Below are positions 1 through 16,100 of a DNA stretch of 64,000 nt, piece by piece (the first letter of the stretch is position 1; every line of letters begins with the position of its first letter). The stretch spans positions 1 to 64,000 of the forward strand of contig JAUCBJ010005423.1 in NCBI GenBank assembly GCA_032718475.1. Reading direction: 5' to 3'. The translations under genes and the position numbers were made by a program. The DNA is from Nemertoderma westbladi. Its lineage: Eukaryota > Xenacoelomorpha > Nemertodermatida > Nemertodermatidae. Below the pieces are notes generated by a model. That model searched no databases. It worked only from the letters and a program-made list of their open reading frames with translations, and was not told the origin of the DNA.

Positions 1-93
1 GGGTGATAGGGAGTTGTGGCGGTGCAATTTTGTTGACAAGCCGGCACAGCATTCTTAAAAATGCAGCTGCAATGCAGCATGCCGATCCTAGTA
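1..93 (+). mobile_element. 3' terminus of an RTE-like non-LTR retrotransposon
   Basis: The first bases encode the last 18 residues of a retrotransposon ORF, GDRELWRCNFVDKPAQHS, read from position 2 and ending in TAA at 56-58. A ~30-bp 3' UTR and a short TAG-repeat tail follow. The same terminus occurs on the minus strand at about 47161-47256 and 47287-47375, so this is the 3' end of another copy of the 47-49.5 kb element. The rest of the element lies outside the window. The tail runs directly into the satellite array. Confidence 0.85.
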
Positions 94-3000
94 GTAACTT
101 ACATCAATGTCTGTTAATTAATATTCCTTGTATAACTTACATCTGTTAATAAATATTCCTTGTATAACTTACATCGATGTCTGTTAATAAATATTCCTTG
201 TATAACTTACGTCGATGTCTGTTAATTAATATTCCTTGTATAACTTACATCGATGTCTGTTAATTAATATTCCTTGTATAACTTACATCAATATCTGTTA
301 ATAAATATTCCTTGTATAACTTACATCGATGTCTGTTAATTAATATTCCTTGTATAACTTACGTCTGTTAATTAATATTCCTTGTATAACTTACATCGAT
401 GTCTGTTAATTAATATTCCTTGTATAACTTACATCGATGTCTGTTAATTAATATTCCTTGTATAACTTACATCGATGTCTGTTAATTAATATTCCTTGTA
501 TAACTTACGTCTGTTAATTAATATTCCTTGTATAACTTACATCGATGTCTGTTAATTAATATTCCTTGTATAACTTACATCAATATCTGTTAATTAATAT
601 TCCTTGTATAACTTACATCGATGTCTGTTAATTAATATTCCTTGTATAACTTACATCGATGTCTGTTAATTAATATTCCTTGTATAACTTACATCGATGT
701 CTGTTAATTAATATTCCTTGTATAACTTACATCGATGTCTGTTAATTAATATTCCTTGTATAACTTACATCGATGTCTGTTAATTAATATTCCTTGTATA
801 ACTTACATCGATATCTGTTAATAAATATTCCTTGTATAACTTACGTCTGTAAATTAATATTCCTTGTATAACTTACATCGATGTCTGTTAATTAATATTC
901 CTTGTATAACTTACATCGATGTCTGTTAATTAATATTCCTTGTATAACTTACATCGATGTCTGTTAATTAATATTCCTTGTATAACTTACATCGATGTCT
1001 GTTAATTAATATTCCTTGTATAACTTACATCGATGTCTGTTAATTAATATTCCTTGTATAACTTACGTCTGTTAATTAATATTCCTTGTATAACTTACAT
1101 CGATGTCTGTTAATTAATATTCCTTGTATAACTTACATCAATATCTGTTAATTAATATTCCTTGTATAACTTACATCGATGTCTGTTAATTAATATTCCT
1201 TGTATAACTTACGTCTGTTAATTAATATTCCTTGTATAACTTACATCGATGTCTGTTAATTAATATTCCTTGTATAACTTACATCGATGTCTGTTAATTA
1301 ATATTCCTTGTATAACTTACATCGATGTCTGTTAATTAATATTCCTTGTATAACTTACATCGACGTCTGTTAATTAATATTCCTTGTATAACTTACATCA
1401 ATATCTGTTAATTAATATTCCTTGTATAACTTACGTCGATGTCTGTTAATTAATATTCCTTGTATAACTTACATCGATGTCTGTTAATTAATATTCCTTG
1501 TATAACTTACGTCTGTTAATTAATATTCCTTGTATAACTTACATCGATGTCTGTTAATTAATATTCCTTGTATAACTTACATCGATGTCTGTTAATTAAT
1601 ATTCCTTGTATAACTTACGTCTGTTAATTAATATTCCTTGTATAACTTACATCGATGTCTGTTAATTAATATTCCTTGTATAACTTACATCGACGTCTGT
1701 TAATTAATATTCCTTGTATAACTTACATCAATATCTGTTAATTAATATTCCTTGTATAACTTACGTCGATGTCTGTTAATTAATATTCCTTGTATAACTT
1801 ACGTCTGTTAATTAATATTCCTTGTATAACTTACATCGATGTCTGTTAATTAATATTCCTTGTATAACTTACATCGATGTCTGTTAATTAATATTCCTTG
1901 TATAACTTACATCGATGTCTGTTAATTAATATTCCTTGTATAACTTACATCGATGTCTGTTAATTAATATTCCTTGTATAACTTACATCGATGTCTGTTA
2001 ATTAATATTCCTTGTATAACTTACGTCTGTTAATTAATATTCCTTGTATAACTTACATCGATGTCTGTTAATTAATATTCCTTGTATAACTTACATCAAT
2101 ATCTGTTAATTAATATTCCTTGTATAACTTACATCGATGTCTGTTAATTAATATTCCTTGTATAACTTACATCAATATCTGTTAATTAATATTCCTTGTA
2201 TAACTTACATCGATGTCTGTTAATTAATATTCCTTGTATAACTTACATCGATGTCTGTTAATTAATATTCCTTGTATAACTTACATCGACGTCTGTTAAT
2301 TAATATTCCTTGTATAACTTACATCAATATCTGTTAATTAATATTCCTTGTATAACTTACGTCGATGTCTGTTAATTAATATTCCTTGTATAACTTACAT
2401 CGATGTCTGTTAATTAATATTCCTTGTATAACTTACGTCTGTTAATTAATATTCCTTGTATAACTTACATCGATGTCTGTTAATTAATATTCCTTGTATA
2501 ACTTACATCGATGTCTGTTAATTAATATTCCTTGTATAACTTACGTCTGTTAATTAATATTCCTTGTATAACTTACATCGATGTCTGTTAATTAATATTC
2601 CTTGTATAACTTACATCGACGTCTGTTAATTAATATTCCTTGTATAACTTACATCAATATCTGTTAATTAATATTCCTTGTATAACTTACGTCGATGTCT
2701 GTTAATTAATATTCCTTGTATAACTTACATCGATGTCTGTTAATTAATATTCCTTGTATAACTTACGTCTGTTAATTAATATTCCTTGTATAACTTACAT
2801 CGATGTCTGTTAATTAATATTCCTTGTATAACTTACGTCTGTTAATTAATATTCCTTGTATAACTTACATCGATGTCTGTTAATTAATATTCCTTGTATA
2901 ACTTACATCGATGTCTGTTAATTAATATTCCTTGTATAACTTACATCGATGTCTGTTAATTAATATTCCTTGTATAACTTACGTCGATGTCTGTTAATTA

Positions 3001-6000
3001 ATATTCCTTGTATAACTTACGTCTGTTAATTAATATTCCTTGTATAACTTACATCAATATCTGTTAATTAATATTCCTTGTATAACTTACATCGATGTCT
3101 GTTAATTAATATTCCTTGTATAACTTACATCGATGTCTGTTAATTAATATTCCTTGTATAACTTACGTCTGTTAATTAATATTCCTTGTATAACTTACAT
3201 CGATGTCTGTTAATTAATATTCCTTGTATAACTTACATCGATGTCTGTTAATTAATATTCCTTGTATAACTTACATCAATATCTGTTAATTAATATTCCT
3301 TGTATAACTTACGTCGATGTCTGTTAATTAATATTCCTTGTATAACTTACATCGATGTCTGTTAATTAATATTCCTTGTATAACTTACATCGATGTCTGT
3401 TAATTAATATTCCTTGTATAACTTACATCGATGTCTGTTAATTAATATTCCTTGTATAACTTACATCGATGTCTGTTAATTAATATTCCTTGTATAACTT
3501 ACATCGATGTCTGTTAATTAATATTCCTTGTATAACTTACGTCTGTTAATTAATATTCCTTGTATAACTTACATCGATGTCTGTTAATTAATATTCCTTG
3601 TATAACTTACATCGATGTCTGTTAATTAATATTCCTTGTATAACTTACATCAATATCTGTTAATTAATATTCCTTGTATAACTTACGTCGATGTCTGTTA
3701 ATTAATATTCCTTGTATAACTTACATCGATGTCTGTTAATTAATATTCCTTGTATAACTTACATCGATGTCTGTTAATTAATATTCCTTGTATAACTTAC
3801 ATCGATGTCTGTTAATTAATATTCCTTGTATAACTTACATCGATGTCTGTTAATTAATATTCCTTGTATAACTTACATCGATGTCTGTTAATTAATATTC
3901 CTTGTATAACTTACGTCTGTTAATTAATATTCCTTGTATAACTTACATCGATGTCTGTTAATTAATATTCCTTGTATAACTTACATCGATGTCTGTTAAT
4001 TAATATTCCTTGTATAACTTACATCGATGTCTGTTAATTAATATTCCTTGTATAACTTACATCGATGTCTGTTAATTAATATTCCTTGTATAACTTACAT
4101 CGATGTCTGTTAATTAATATTCCTTGTATAACTTATATCGATGTCTGTTAATTAATATTCCTTGTATAACTTACATCGATGTCTGTTAATTAATATTCCT
4201 TGTATAACTTACATCGATGTCTGTTAATTAATATTCCTTGTATAACTTACATCGATGTCTGTTAATTAATATTCCTTGTATAACTTACGTCTGTTAATTA
4301 ATATTCCTTGTATAACTTACATCGATGTCTGTTAATTAATATTCCTTGTATAACTTACATCGATGTCTGTTAATTAATATTCCTTGTATAACTTACATCA
4401 ATATCTGTTAATTAATATTCCTTGTATAACTTACATCGATGTCTGTTAATTAATATTCCTTGTATAACTTACATCGATGTCTGTTAATTAATATTCCTTG
4501 TATAACTTACATCGATGTCTGTTAATTAATATTCCTTGTATAACTTACATCGATGTCTGTTAATTAATATTCCTTGTATAACTTACGTCTGTAAATTAAT
4601 ATTCCTTGTATAACTTACATCGATGTCTGTTAATTAATATTCCTTGTATAACTTACATCGATGTCTGTTAATTAATATTCCTTGTATAACTTACATCGAT
4701 GTCTGTTAATTAATATTCCTTGTATAACTTACATCGATGTCTGTTAATTAATATTCCTTGTATAACTTACATCGATGTCTGTTAATTAATATTCCTTGTA
4801 TAACTTACATCGATGTCTGTTAATTAATATTCCTTGTATAACTTACATCGATGTCTGTTAATTAATATTCCTTGTATAACTTACGTCTGTAAATTAATAT
4901 TCCTTGTATAACTTACATCGATGTCTGTTAATTAATATTCCTTGTATAACTTACATCGATGTCTGTAATTAATATTCCTTGTATAACTTACGTCTGTAAA
5001 TTAATATTCCTTGTATAACTTACATCGATGTCTGTTAATTAATATTCCTTGTATAACTTACATCGATGTCTGTTAATTAATATTCCTTGTATAACTTACA
5101 TCGATGTCTGTTAATTAATATTCCTTGTATAACTTACATCGATGTCTGTTAATTAATATTCCTTGTATAACTTACATCGATGTCTGTTAATTAATATTCC
5201 TTGTATAACTTACATCGATGTCTGTTAATTAATATTCCTTGTATAACTTACATCGATGTCTGTTAATTAATATTCCTTGTATAACTTACGTCTGTAAATT
5301 AATATTCCTTGTATAACTTACATCGATGTCTGTTAATTAATATTCCTTGTATAACTTACATCGATGTCTGTTAATTAATATTCCTTGTATAACTTACATC
5401 GATGTCTGTTAATTAATATTCCTTGTATAACTTACATCGATGTCTGTTAATTAATATTCCTTGTATAACTTACATCGATGTCTGTTAATTAATATTCCTT
5501 GTATAACTTACGTCTGTAAATTAATATTCCTTGTATAACTTACATCGATGTCTGTTAATTAATATTCCTTGTATAACTTACATCGATGTCTGTAAATTAA
5601 TATTCCTTGTATAACTTACATCGATGTCTGTTAATTAATATTCCTTGTATAACTTACATCGATGTCTGTTAATTAATATTCCTTGTATAACTTACATCGA
5701 TGTCTGTTAATTAATATTCCTTGTATAACTTACATCGATGTCTGTTAATTAATATTCCTTGTATAACTTACATCGATGTCTGTTAATTAATATTCCTTGT
5801 ATAACTTACATCGATGTCTGTTAATTAATATTCCTTGTATAACTTACGTCTGTAAATTAATATTCCTTGTATAACTTACATCGATGTCTGTTAATTAATA
5901 TTCCTTGTATAACTTACATCGATGTCTGTTAATTAATATTCCTTGTATAACTTACATCGATGTCTGTTAATTAATATTCCTTGTATAACTTACGTCTGTA

Positions 6001-6939
6001 AATTAATATTCCTTGTATAACTTACATCGATGTCTGTTAATTAATATTCCTTGTATAACTTACGTCTGTAAATTAATATTCCTTGTATAACTTACATCGA
6101 TGTCTGTTAATTAATATTCCTTGTATAACTTACATCGATGTCTGTTAATTAATATTCCTTGTATAACTTACATCGATGTCTGTTAATTAATATTCCTTGT
6201 ATAACTTACATCGATGTCTGTTAATTAATATTCCTTGTATAACTTACATCGATGTCTGTTAATTAATATTCCTTGTATAACTTACATCGATGTCTGTTAA
6301 TTAATATTCCTTGTATAACTTACGTCTGTAAATTAATATTCCTTGTATAACTTACATCGATGTCTGTTAATTAATATTCCTTGTATAACTTACATCGATG
6401 TCTGTTAATTAATATTCCTTGTATAACTTACATCGATGTCTGTTAATTAATATTCCTTGTATAACTTACATCGATGTCTGTTAATTAATATTCCTTGTAT
6501 AACTTACATCGATGTCTGTTAATTAATATTCCTTGTATAACTTACATCGATGTCTGTTAATTAATATTCCTTGTATAACTTACATCGATGTCTGTTAATT
6601 AATATTCCTTGTATAACTTACGTCGATGTCTGTTAATTAATATTCCTTGTATAACTTACATCGACGTCTGTTAATTAATATTCCTTGTATAACTTACATC
6701 GATGTCTGTTAATTAATATTCCTTGTATAACTTACATCGATATCTGTTAATTAATATTCCTTGTATAACTTACATCAATATCTGTTAATTAATATTCCTT
6801 GTATAACTTACATCGATGTCTGTTAATTAATATTCCTTGTATAACTTACATCAATATCTGTTAATTAATATTCCTTGTATAACTTACGTCGATGTCTGTT
6901 AATTAATATTCCTTGTATAACTTACATCGATGTCTGTTA

Positions 6940-7700
6940 ATTAATATTCGTTGTATAACTTACGTCTGTTAATTAATATTCCTTGTATAACTTACATCGA
7001 TGTCTGTTAATTAATATTCCTTGTATAACTTACATCGATGTCTGTTAATTAATATTCCTTGTATAACTTACATCGATGTCTGTTAATTAATATTCCTTGT
7101 ATAACTTACATCTGTTAATAAATATTCCTTGTATAACTTACATCGATGTCTGTTAATTAATATTCCTTGTATAACTTACATCGATGTCTGTTAATTAATA
7201 TTCCTTGTATAACTTACATCAATATCTGTTAATTAATATTCCTTGTATAACTTACGTCGATGTCTGTTAATTAATATTCCTTGTATAACTTACATCGATG
7301 TCTGTTAATTAATATTCGTTGTATAACTTACGTCTGTTAATTAATATTCCTTGTATAACTTACATCGATGTCTGTTAATTAATATTCCTTGTATAACTTA
7401 CATCGATGTCTGTTAATTAATATTCCTTGTATAACTTACATCTGTTAATAAATATTCCTTGTATAACTTACATCGATGTCTGTTAATTAATATTCCTTGT
7501 ATAACTTACATCGATGTCTGTTAATTAATATTCCTTGTATAACTTACATCAATATCTGTTAATTAATATTCCTTGTATAACTTACGTCGATGTCTGTTAA
7601 TTAATATTCCTTGTATAACTTACATCGATGTCTGTTAATTAATATTCGTTGTATAACTTACGTCTGTTAATTAATATTCCTTGTATAACTTACATCGATG
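6940..7700. repeat. Higher-order repeat marked by ATTCGTTG and TCTGTTAATAAAT variants
   Basis: The single-base variant ATTCGTTGTA (normally ATTCCTTGTA) appears at about 6949, 7317 and 7647, and the unit TCTGTTAATAAAT at 7111 and 7441. Spacings of 368 and 330 bp equal 8+2 and 7+2 long and short units. These shared rare variants show that a multi-unit block was duplicated, not single units. Confidence 0.7.
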
Positions 7701-10700
7701 TCTGTTAATTAATATTCCTTGTATAACTTACGTCTGTTAATTAATATTCCTTGTATAACTTACATCGATGTCTGTTAATTAATATTCCTTGTATAACTTA
7801 CATCGATGTCTGTTAATTAATATTCCTTGTATAACTTACATCGATGTCTGTTAATTAATATTCCTTGTATAACTTACGTCTGTTAATTAATATTCCTTGT
7901 ATAACTTACATCGATGTCTGTTAATTAATATTCCTTGTATAACTTACATCAATATCTGTTAATTAATATTCCTTGTATAACTTACATCGATGTCTGTTAA
8001 TTAATATTCCTTGTATAACTTACATCGATGTCTGTTAATTAATATTCCTTGTATAACTTACATCGATGTCTGTTAATTAATATTCCTTGTATAACTTACA
8101 TCAATATCTGTTAATTAATATTCCTTGTATAACTTACATCGATGTCTGTTAATTAATATTCCTTGTATAACTTACATCGATGTCTGTTAATTAATATTCC
8201 TTGTATAACTTACATCGATGTCTGTTAATTAATATTCCTTGTATAACTTACATCGATGTCTGTTAATTAATATTCCTTGTATAACTTACATCGATGTCTG
8301 TTAATTAATATTCCTTGTATAACTTACATCGATGTCTGTTAATTAATATTCCTTGTATAACTTACGTCTGTTAATTAATATTCCTTGTATAACTTACGTC
8401 AATGTCTGTTAATTAATATTCCTTGTATAACTTACGTCTGTTAATTAATATTCCTTGTATAACTTACGTCTGTTAATTAATATTCCTTGTATAACTTACG
8501 TCTGTTAATTAATATTCCTTGTATAACTTACATCGATGTCTGTTAATTAATATTCCTTGTATAACTTACATCGATGTCTGTTAATTAATATTCCTTGTAT
8601 AACTTACATCGATGTCTGTTAATTAATATTCCTTGTATAACTTACGTCTGTTAATTAATATTCCTTGTATAACTTACATCGATGTCTGTTAATTAATATT
8701 CCTTGTATAACTTACATCAATATCTGTTAATTAATATTCCTTGTATAACTTACATCGATGTCTGTTAATTAATATTCCTTGTATAACTTACATCAATATC
8801 TGTTAATTAATATTCCTTGTATAACTTACATCGATGTCTGTTAATTAATATTCCTTGTATAACTTACATCGATGTCTGTTAATTAATATTCCTTGTATAA
8901 CTTACATCGATGTCTGTTAATTAATATTCCTTGTATAACTTACGTCTGTTAATTAATATTCCTTGTATAACTTACGTCAATGTCTGTTAATTAATATTCC
9001 TTGTATAACTTACGTCTGTTAATTAATATTCCTTGTATAACTTACGTCAATGTCTGTTAATTAATATTCCTTGTATAACTTACGTCTGTTAATTAATATT
9101 CCTTGTATAACTTACATCGATGTCTGTTAATTAATATTCCTTGTATAACTTACGTCGATGTCTGTTAATTAATATTCCTTGTATAACTTACGTCGATGTC
9201 TGTTAATTAATATTCCTTGTATAACTTACATCGATGTCTGTTAATTAATATTCCTTGTATAACTTACATCGATGTCTGTTAATTAATATTCCTTGTATAA
9301 CTTACGTCGATGTCTGTTAATTAATATTCCTTGTATAACTTACATCGATGTCTGTTAATTAATATTCCTTGTATAACTTACATCGATGTCTGTTAATTAA
9401 TATTCCTTGTATAACTTACGTCTGTTAATTAATATTCCTTGTATAACTTACATCGATGTCTGTTAATTAATATTCCTTGTATAACTTACGTCTGTTAATT
9501 AATATTCCTTGTATAACTTACATCGATGTCTGTTAATTAATATTCCTTGTATAACTTACATCGATGTCTGTTAATTAATATTCCTTGTATAACTTACGTC
9601 GATGTCTGTTAATTAATATTCCTTGTATAACTTACGTCTGTTAATTAATATTCCTTGTATAACTTACATCGACGTCTGTTAATTAATATTCCTTGTATAA
9701 CTTACATCGATGTCTGTTAATTAATATTCCTTGTATAACTTACATCGATGTCTGTTAATTAATATTCCTTGTATAACTTACGTCGATGTCTGTTAATTAA
9801 TATTCCTTGTATAACTTACATCGATGTCTGTTAATTAATATTCCTTGTATAACTTACATCGATGTCTGTTAATTAATATTCCTTGTATAACTTACATCGA
9901 TGTCTGTTAATTAATATTCCTTGTATAACTTACGTCTGTTAATTAATATTCCTTGTATAACTTACATCGATGTCTGTTAATTAATATTCCTTGTATAACT
10001 TACGTCTGTTAATTAATATTCCTTGTATAACTTACATCGATGTCTGTTAATTAATATTCCTTGTATAACTTACATCGATGTCTGTTAATTAATATTCCTT
10101 GTATAACTTACATCGATGTCTGTTAATTAATATTCCTTGTATAACTTACATCGATGTCTGTTAATTAATATTCCTTGTATAACTTACGTCTGTTAATTAA
10201 TATTCCTTGTATAACTTACATCGATGTCTGTTAATTAATATTCCTTGTATAACTTACGTCTGTTAATTAATATTCCTTGTATAACTTACATCGATGTCTG
10301 TTAATTAATATTCCTTGTATAACTTACATCGATGTCTGTTAATTAATATTCCTTGTATAACTTACATCGATGTCTGTTAATTAATATTCCTTGTATAACT
10401 TACATCGATGTCTGTTAATTAATATTCCTTGTATAACTTACGTCTGTTAATTAATATTCCTTGTATAACTTACATCGATGTCTGTTAATTAATATTCCTT
10501 GTATAACTTACATCGATGTCTGTTAATTAATATTCCTTGTATAACTTACATCAATATCTGTTAATTAATATTCCTTGTATAACTTACATCGATGTCTGTT
10601 AATTAATATTCCTTGTATAACTTACATCAATATCTGTTAATTAATATTCCTTGTATAACTTACATCAATATCTGTTAATTAATATTCCTTGTATAACTTA

Positions 10701-13189
10701 CATCGATGTCTGTTAATTAATATTCCTTGTATAACTTACATCGATGTCTGTTAATTAATATTCCTTGTATAACTTACATCGATGTCTGTTAATTAATATT
10801 CCTTGTATAACTTACATCGATGTCTGTTAATTAATATTCCTTGTATAACTTACATCAATATCTGTTAATTAATATTCCTTGTATAACTTACATCGATGTC
10901 TGTTAATTAATATTCCTTGTATAACTTACATCGATGTCTGTTAATTAATATTCCTTGTATAACTTACATCGATGTCTGTTAATTAATATTCCTTGTATAA
11001 CTTACATCAATATCTGTTAATTAATATTCCTTGTATAACTTACATCAATATCTGTTAATTAATATTCCTTGTATAACTTACATCGATGTCTGTTAATTAA
11101 TATTCCTTGTATAACTTACATCGATGTCTGTTAATTAATATTCCTTGTATAACTTACATCGATGTCTGTTAATTAATATTCCTTGTATAACTTACATCGA
11201 TATCTGTTAATTAATATTCCTTGTATAACTTACATCGATATCTGTTAATTAATATTCCTTGTATAACTTACATCGATGTCTGTTAATTAATATTCCTTGT
11301 ATAACTTACATCGATATCTGTTAATTAATATTCCTTGTATAACTTACATCGATGTCTGTTAATTAATATTCCTTGTATAACTTACATCGATGTCTGTTAA
11401 TTAATATTCCTTGTATAACTTACATCGATGTCTGTTAATTAATATTCCTTGTATAACTTACATCGATGTCTGTTAATTAATATTCCTTGTATAACTTACA
11501 TCGATGTCTGTTAATTAATATTCCTTGTATAACTTACATCGATGTCTGTTAATTAATATTCCTTGTATAACTTACATCGATGTCTGTTAATTAATATTCC
11601 TTGTATAACTTACATCGATGTCTGTTAATTAATATTCCTTGTATAACTTACATCGATGTCTGTTAATTAATATTCCTTGTATAACTTACATCGATGTCTG
11701 TTAATTAATATTCCTTGTATAACTTACATCGATGTCTGTTAATTAATATTCCTTGTATAACTTACATCGATGTCTGTTAATTAATATTCCTTGTATAACT
11801 TACATCGATGTCTGTTAATTAATATTCCTTGTATAACTTACATCGATGTCTGTTAATTAATATTCCTTGTATAACTTACATCGATGTCTGTTAATTAATA
11901 TTCCTTGTATAACTTACATCGATGTCTGTTAATTAATATTCCTTGTATAACTTACATCGATGTCTGTTAATTAATATTCCTTGTATAACTTACATCGATG
12001 TCTGTTAATTAATATTCCTTGTATAACTTACATCGATGTCTGTTAATTAATATTCCTTGTATAACTTACATCGATGTCTGTTAATTAATATTCCTTGTAT
12101 AACTTACATCGATGTCTGTTAATTAATATTCCTTGTATAACTTACATCGATGTCTGTTAATTAATATTCCTTGTATAACTTACATCGATGTCTGTTAATT
12201 AATATTCCTTGTATAACTTACATCGATGTCTGTTAATTAATATTCCTTGTATAACTTACATCGATGTCTGTTAATTAATATTCCTTGTATAACTTACATC
12301 GATGTCTGTTAATTAATATTCCTTGTATAACTTACATCGATGTCTGTTAATTAATATTCCTTGTATAACTTACATCGATGTCTGTTAATTAATATTCCTT
12401 GTATAACTTACATCGATGTCTGTTAATTAATATTCCTTGTATAACTTACATCGATGTCTGTTAATTAATATTCCTTGTATAACTTACATCGATGTCTGTT
12501 AATTAATATTCCTTGTATAACTTACATCGATGTCTGTTAATTAATATTCCTTGTATAACTTACATCGATGTCTGTTAATTAATATTCCTTGTATAACTTA
12601 CATCGATGTCTGTTAATTAATATTCCTTGTATAACTTACATCGATGTCTGTTAATTAATATTCCTTGTATAACTTACATCGATGTCTGTTAATTAATATT
12701 CCTTGTATAACTTACATCGATATCTGTTAATTAATATTCCTTGTATAACTTACATCGATGTCTGTTAATTAATATTCCTTGTATAACTTACATCGATGTC
12801 TGTTAATTAATATTCCTTGTATAACTTACATCGATGTCTGTTAATTAATATTCCTTGTATAACTTACATCGATGTCTGTTAATTAATATTCCTTGTATAA
12901 CTTACATCGATGTCTGTTAATTAATATTCCTTGTATAACTTACATCAATATCTGTTAATTAATATTCCTTGTATAACTTACATCAATATCTGTTAATTAA
13001 TATTCCTTGTATAACTTACATCGATGTCTGTTAATTAATATTCCTTGTATAACTTACATCGATGTCTGTTAATTAATATTCCTTGTATAACTTACATCGA
13101 TATCTGTTAATTAATATTCCTTGTATAACTTACATCGATGTCTGTTAATTAATATTCCTTGTATAACTTACATCGTTCTGTTAATTAAT

Positions 13190-16100
13190 ATTCCTTGTAT
13201 AACTTACATCGATGTCTGTTAATTAATATTCCTTGTATAACTTACATCGATGTCTGTTAATTAATATTCCTTGTATAACTTACATCGATGTCTGTTAATT
13301 AATATTCCTTGTATAACTTACATCGATGTCTGTTAATTAATATTCCTTGTATAACTTACATCGATGTCTGTTAATTAATATTCCTTGTATAACTTACATC
13401 GATGTCTGTTAATTAATATTCCTTGTATAACTTACATCGATGTCTGTTAATTAATATTCCTTGTATAACTTACATCGATGTCTGTTAATTAATATTCCTT
13501 GTATAACTTACATCGATGTCTGTTAATTAATATTCCTTGTATAACTTACATCGATGTCTGTTAATTAATATTCCTTGTATAACTTACATCGATGTCTGTT
13601 AATTAATATTCCTTGTATAACTTACATCGATGTCTGTTAATTAATATTCCTTGTATAACTTACATCGATGTCTGTTAATTAATATTCCTTGTATAACTTA
13701 CATCGATGTCTGTTAATTAATATTCCTTGTATAACTTACATCGATGTCTGTTAATTAATATTCCTTGTATAACTTACATCGATGTCTGTTAATTAATATT
13801 CCTTGTATAACTTACATCGATGTCTGTTAATTAATATTCCTTGTATAACTTACATCGATGTCTGTTAATTAATATTCCTTGTATAACTTACATCGATGTC
13901 TGTTAATTAATATTCCTTGTATAACTTACATCGATGTCTGTTAATTAATATTCCTTGTATAACTTACATCGATGTCTGTTAATTAATATTCCTTGTATAA
14001 CTTACATCGATGTCTGTTAATTAATATTCCTTGTATAACTTACATCGATGTCTGTTAATTAATATTCCTTGTATAACTTACATCGATGTCTGTTAATTAA
14101 TATTCCTTGTATAACTTACATCGATGTCTGTTAATTAATATTCCTTGTATAACTTACATCGATGTCTGTTAATTAATATTCCTTGTATAACTTACATCGA
14201 TGTCTGTTAATTAATATTCCTTGTATAACTTACATCGATGTCTGTTAATTAATATTCCTTGTATAACTTACATCGATGTCTGTTAATTAATATTCCTTGT
14301 ATAACTTACATCGATGTCTGTTAATTAATATTCCTTGTATAACTTACATCGATGTCTGTTAATTAATATTCCTTGTATAACTTACATCGATGTCTGTTAA
14401 TTAATATTCCTTGTATAACTTACATCGATGTCTGTTAATTAATATTCCTTGTATAACTTACATCGATGTCTGTTAATTAATATTCCTTGTATAACTTACA
14501 TCGATGTCTGTTAATTAATATTCCTTGTATAACTTACATCGATGTCTGTTAATTAATATTCCTTGTATAACTTACATCGATGTCTGTTAATTAATATTCC
14601 TTGTATAACTTACATCGATGTCTGTTAATTAATATTCCTTGTATAACTTACATCGATGTCTGTTAATTAATATTCCTTGTATAACTTACATCGATGTCTG
14701 TTAATTAATATTCCTTGTATAACTTACATCGATGTCTGTTAATTAATATTCCTTGTATAACTTACATCGATGTCTGTTAATTAATATTCCTTGTATAACT
14801 TACATCGATGTCTGTTAATTAATATTCCTTGTATAACTTACATCGATGTCTGTTAATTAATATTCCTTGTATAACTTACATCGATGTCTGTTAATTAATA
14901 TTCCTTGTATAACTTACATCGATGTCTGTTAATTAATATTCCTTGTATAACTTACATCGATGTCTGTTAATTAATATTCCTTGTATAACTTACATCGATG
15001 TCTGTTAATTAATATTCCTTGTATAACTTACATCGATGTCTGTTAATTAATATTCCTTGTATAACTTACATCGATGTCTGTTAATTAATATTCCTTGTAT
15101 AACTTACATCGATGTCTGTTAATTAATATTCCTTGTATAACTTACATCGATGTCTGTTAATTAATATTCCTTGTATAACTTACATCGATGTCTGTTAATT
15201 AATATTCCTTGTATAACTTACATCGATGTCTGTTAATTAATATTCCTTGTATAACTTACATCGATGTCTGTTAATTAATATTCCTTGTATAACTTACATC
15301 GATGTCTGTTAATTAATATTCCTTGTATAACTTACATCGATGTCTGTTAATTAATATTCCTTGTATAACTTACATCGATGTCTGTTAATTAATATTCCTT
15401 GTATAACTTACATCGATGTCTGTTAATTAATATTCCTTGTATAACTTACATCGATGTCTGTTAATTAATATTCCTTGTATAACTTACATCGATGTCTGTT
15501 AATTAATATTCCTTGTATAACTTACATCGATGTCTGTTAATTAATATTCCTTGTATAACTTACATCGATGTCTGTTAATTAATATTCCTTGTATAACTTA
15601 CATCGATGTCTGTTAATTAATATTCCTTGTATAACTTACATCGATGTCTGTTAATTAATATTCCTTGTATAACTTACATCGATGTCTGTTAATTAATATT
15701 CCTTGTATAACTTACATCGATGTCTGTTAATTAATATTCCTTGTATAACTTACATCGATGTCTGTTAATTAATATTCCTTGTATAACTTACATCGATGTC
15801 TGTTAATTAATATTCCTTGTATAACTTACATCGATGTCTGTTAATTAATATTCCTTGTATAACTTACATCGATGTCTGTTAATTAATATTCCTTGTATAA
15901 CTTACATCGATGTCTGTTAATTAATATTCCTTGTATAACTTACATCGATGTCTGTTAATTAATATTCCTTGTATAACTTACATCGATGTCTGTTAATTAA
16001 TATTCCTTGTATAACTTACATCGATGTCTGTTAATTAATATTCCTTGTATAACTTACATCGATGTCTGTTAATTAATATTCCTTGTATAACTTACATCGA

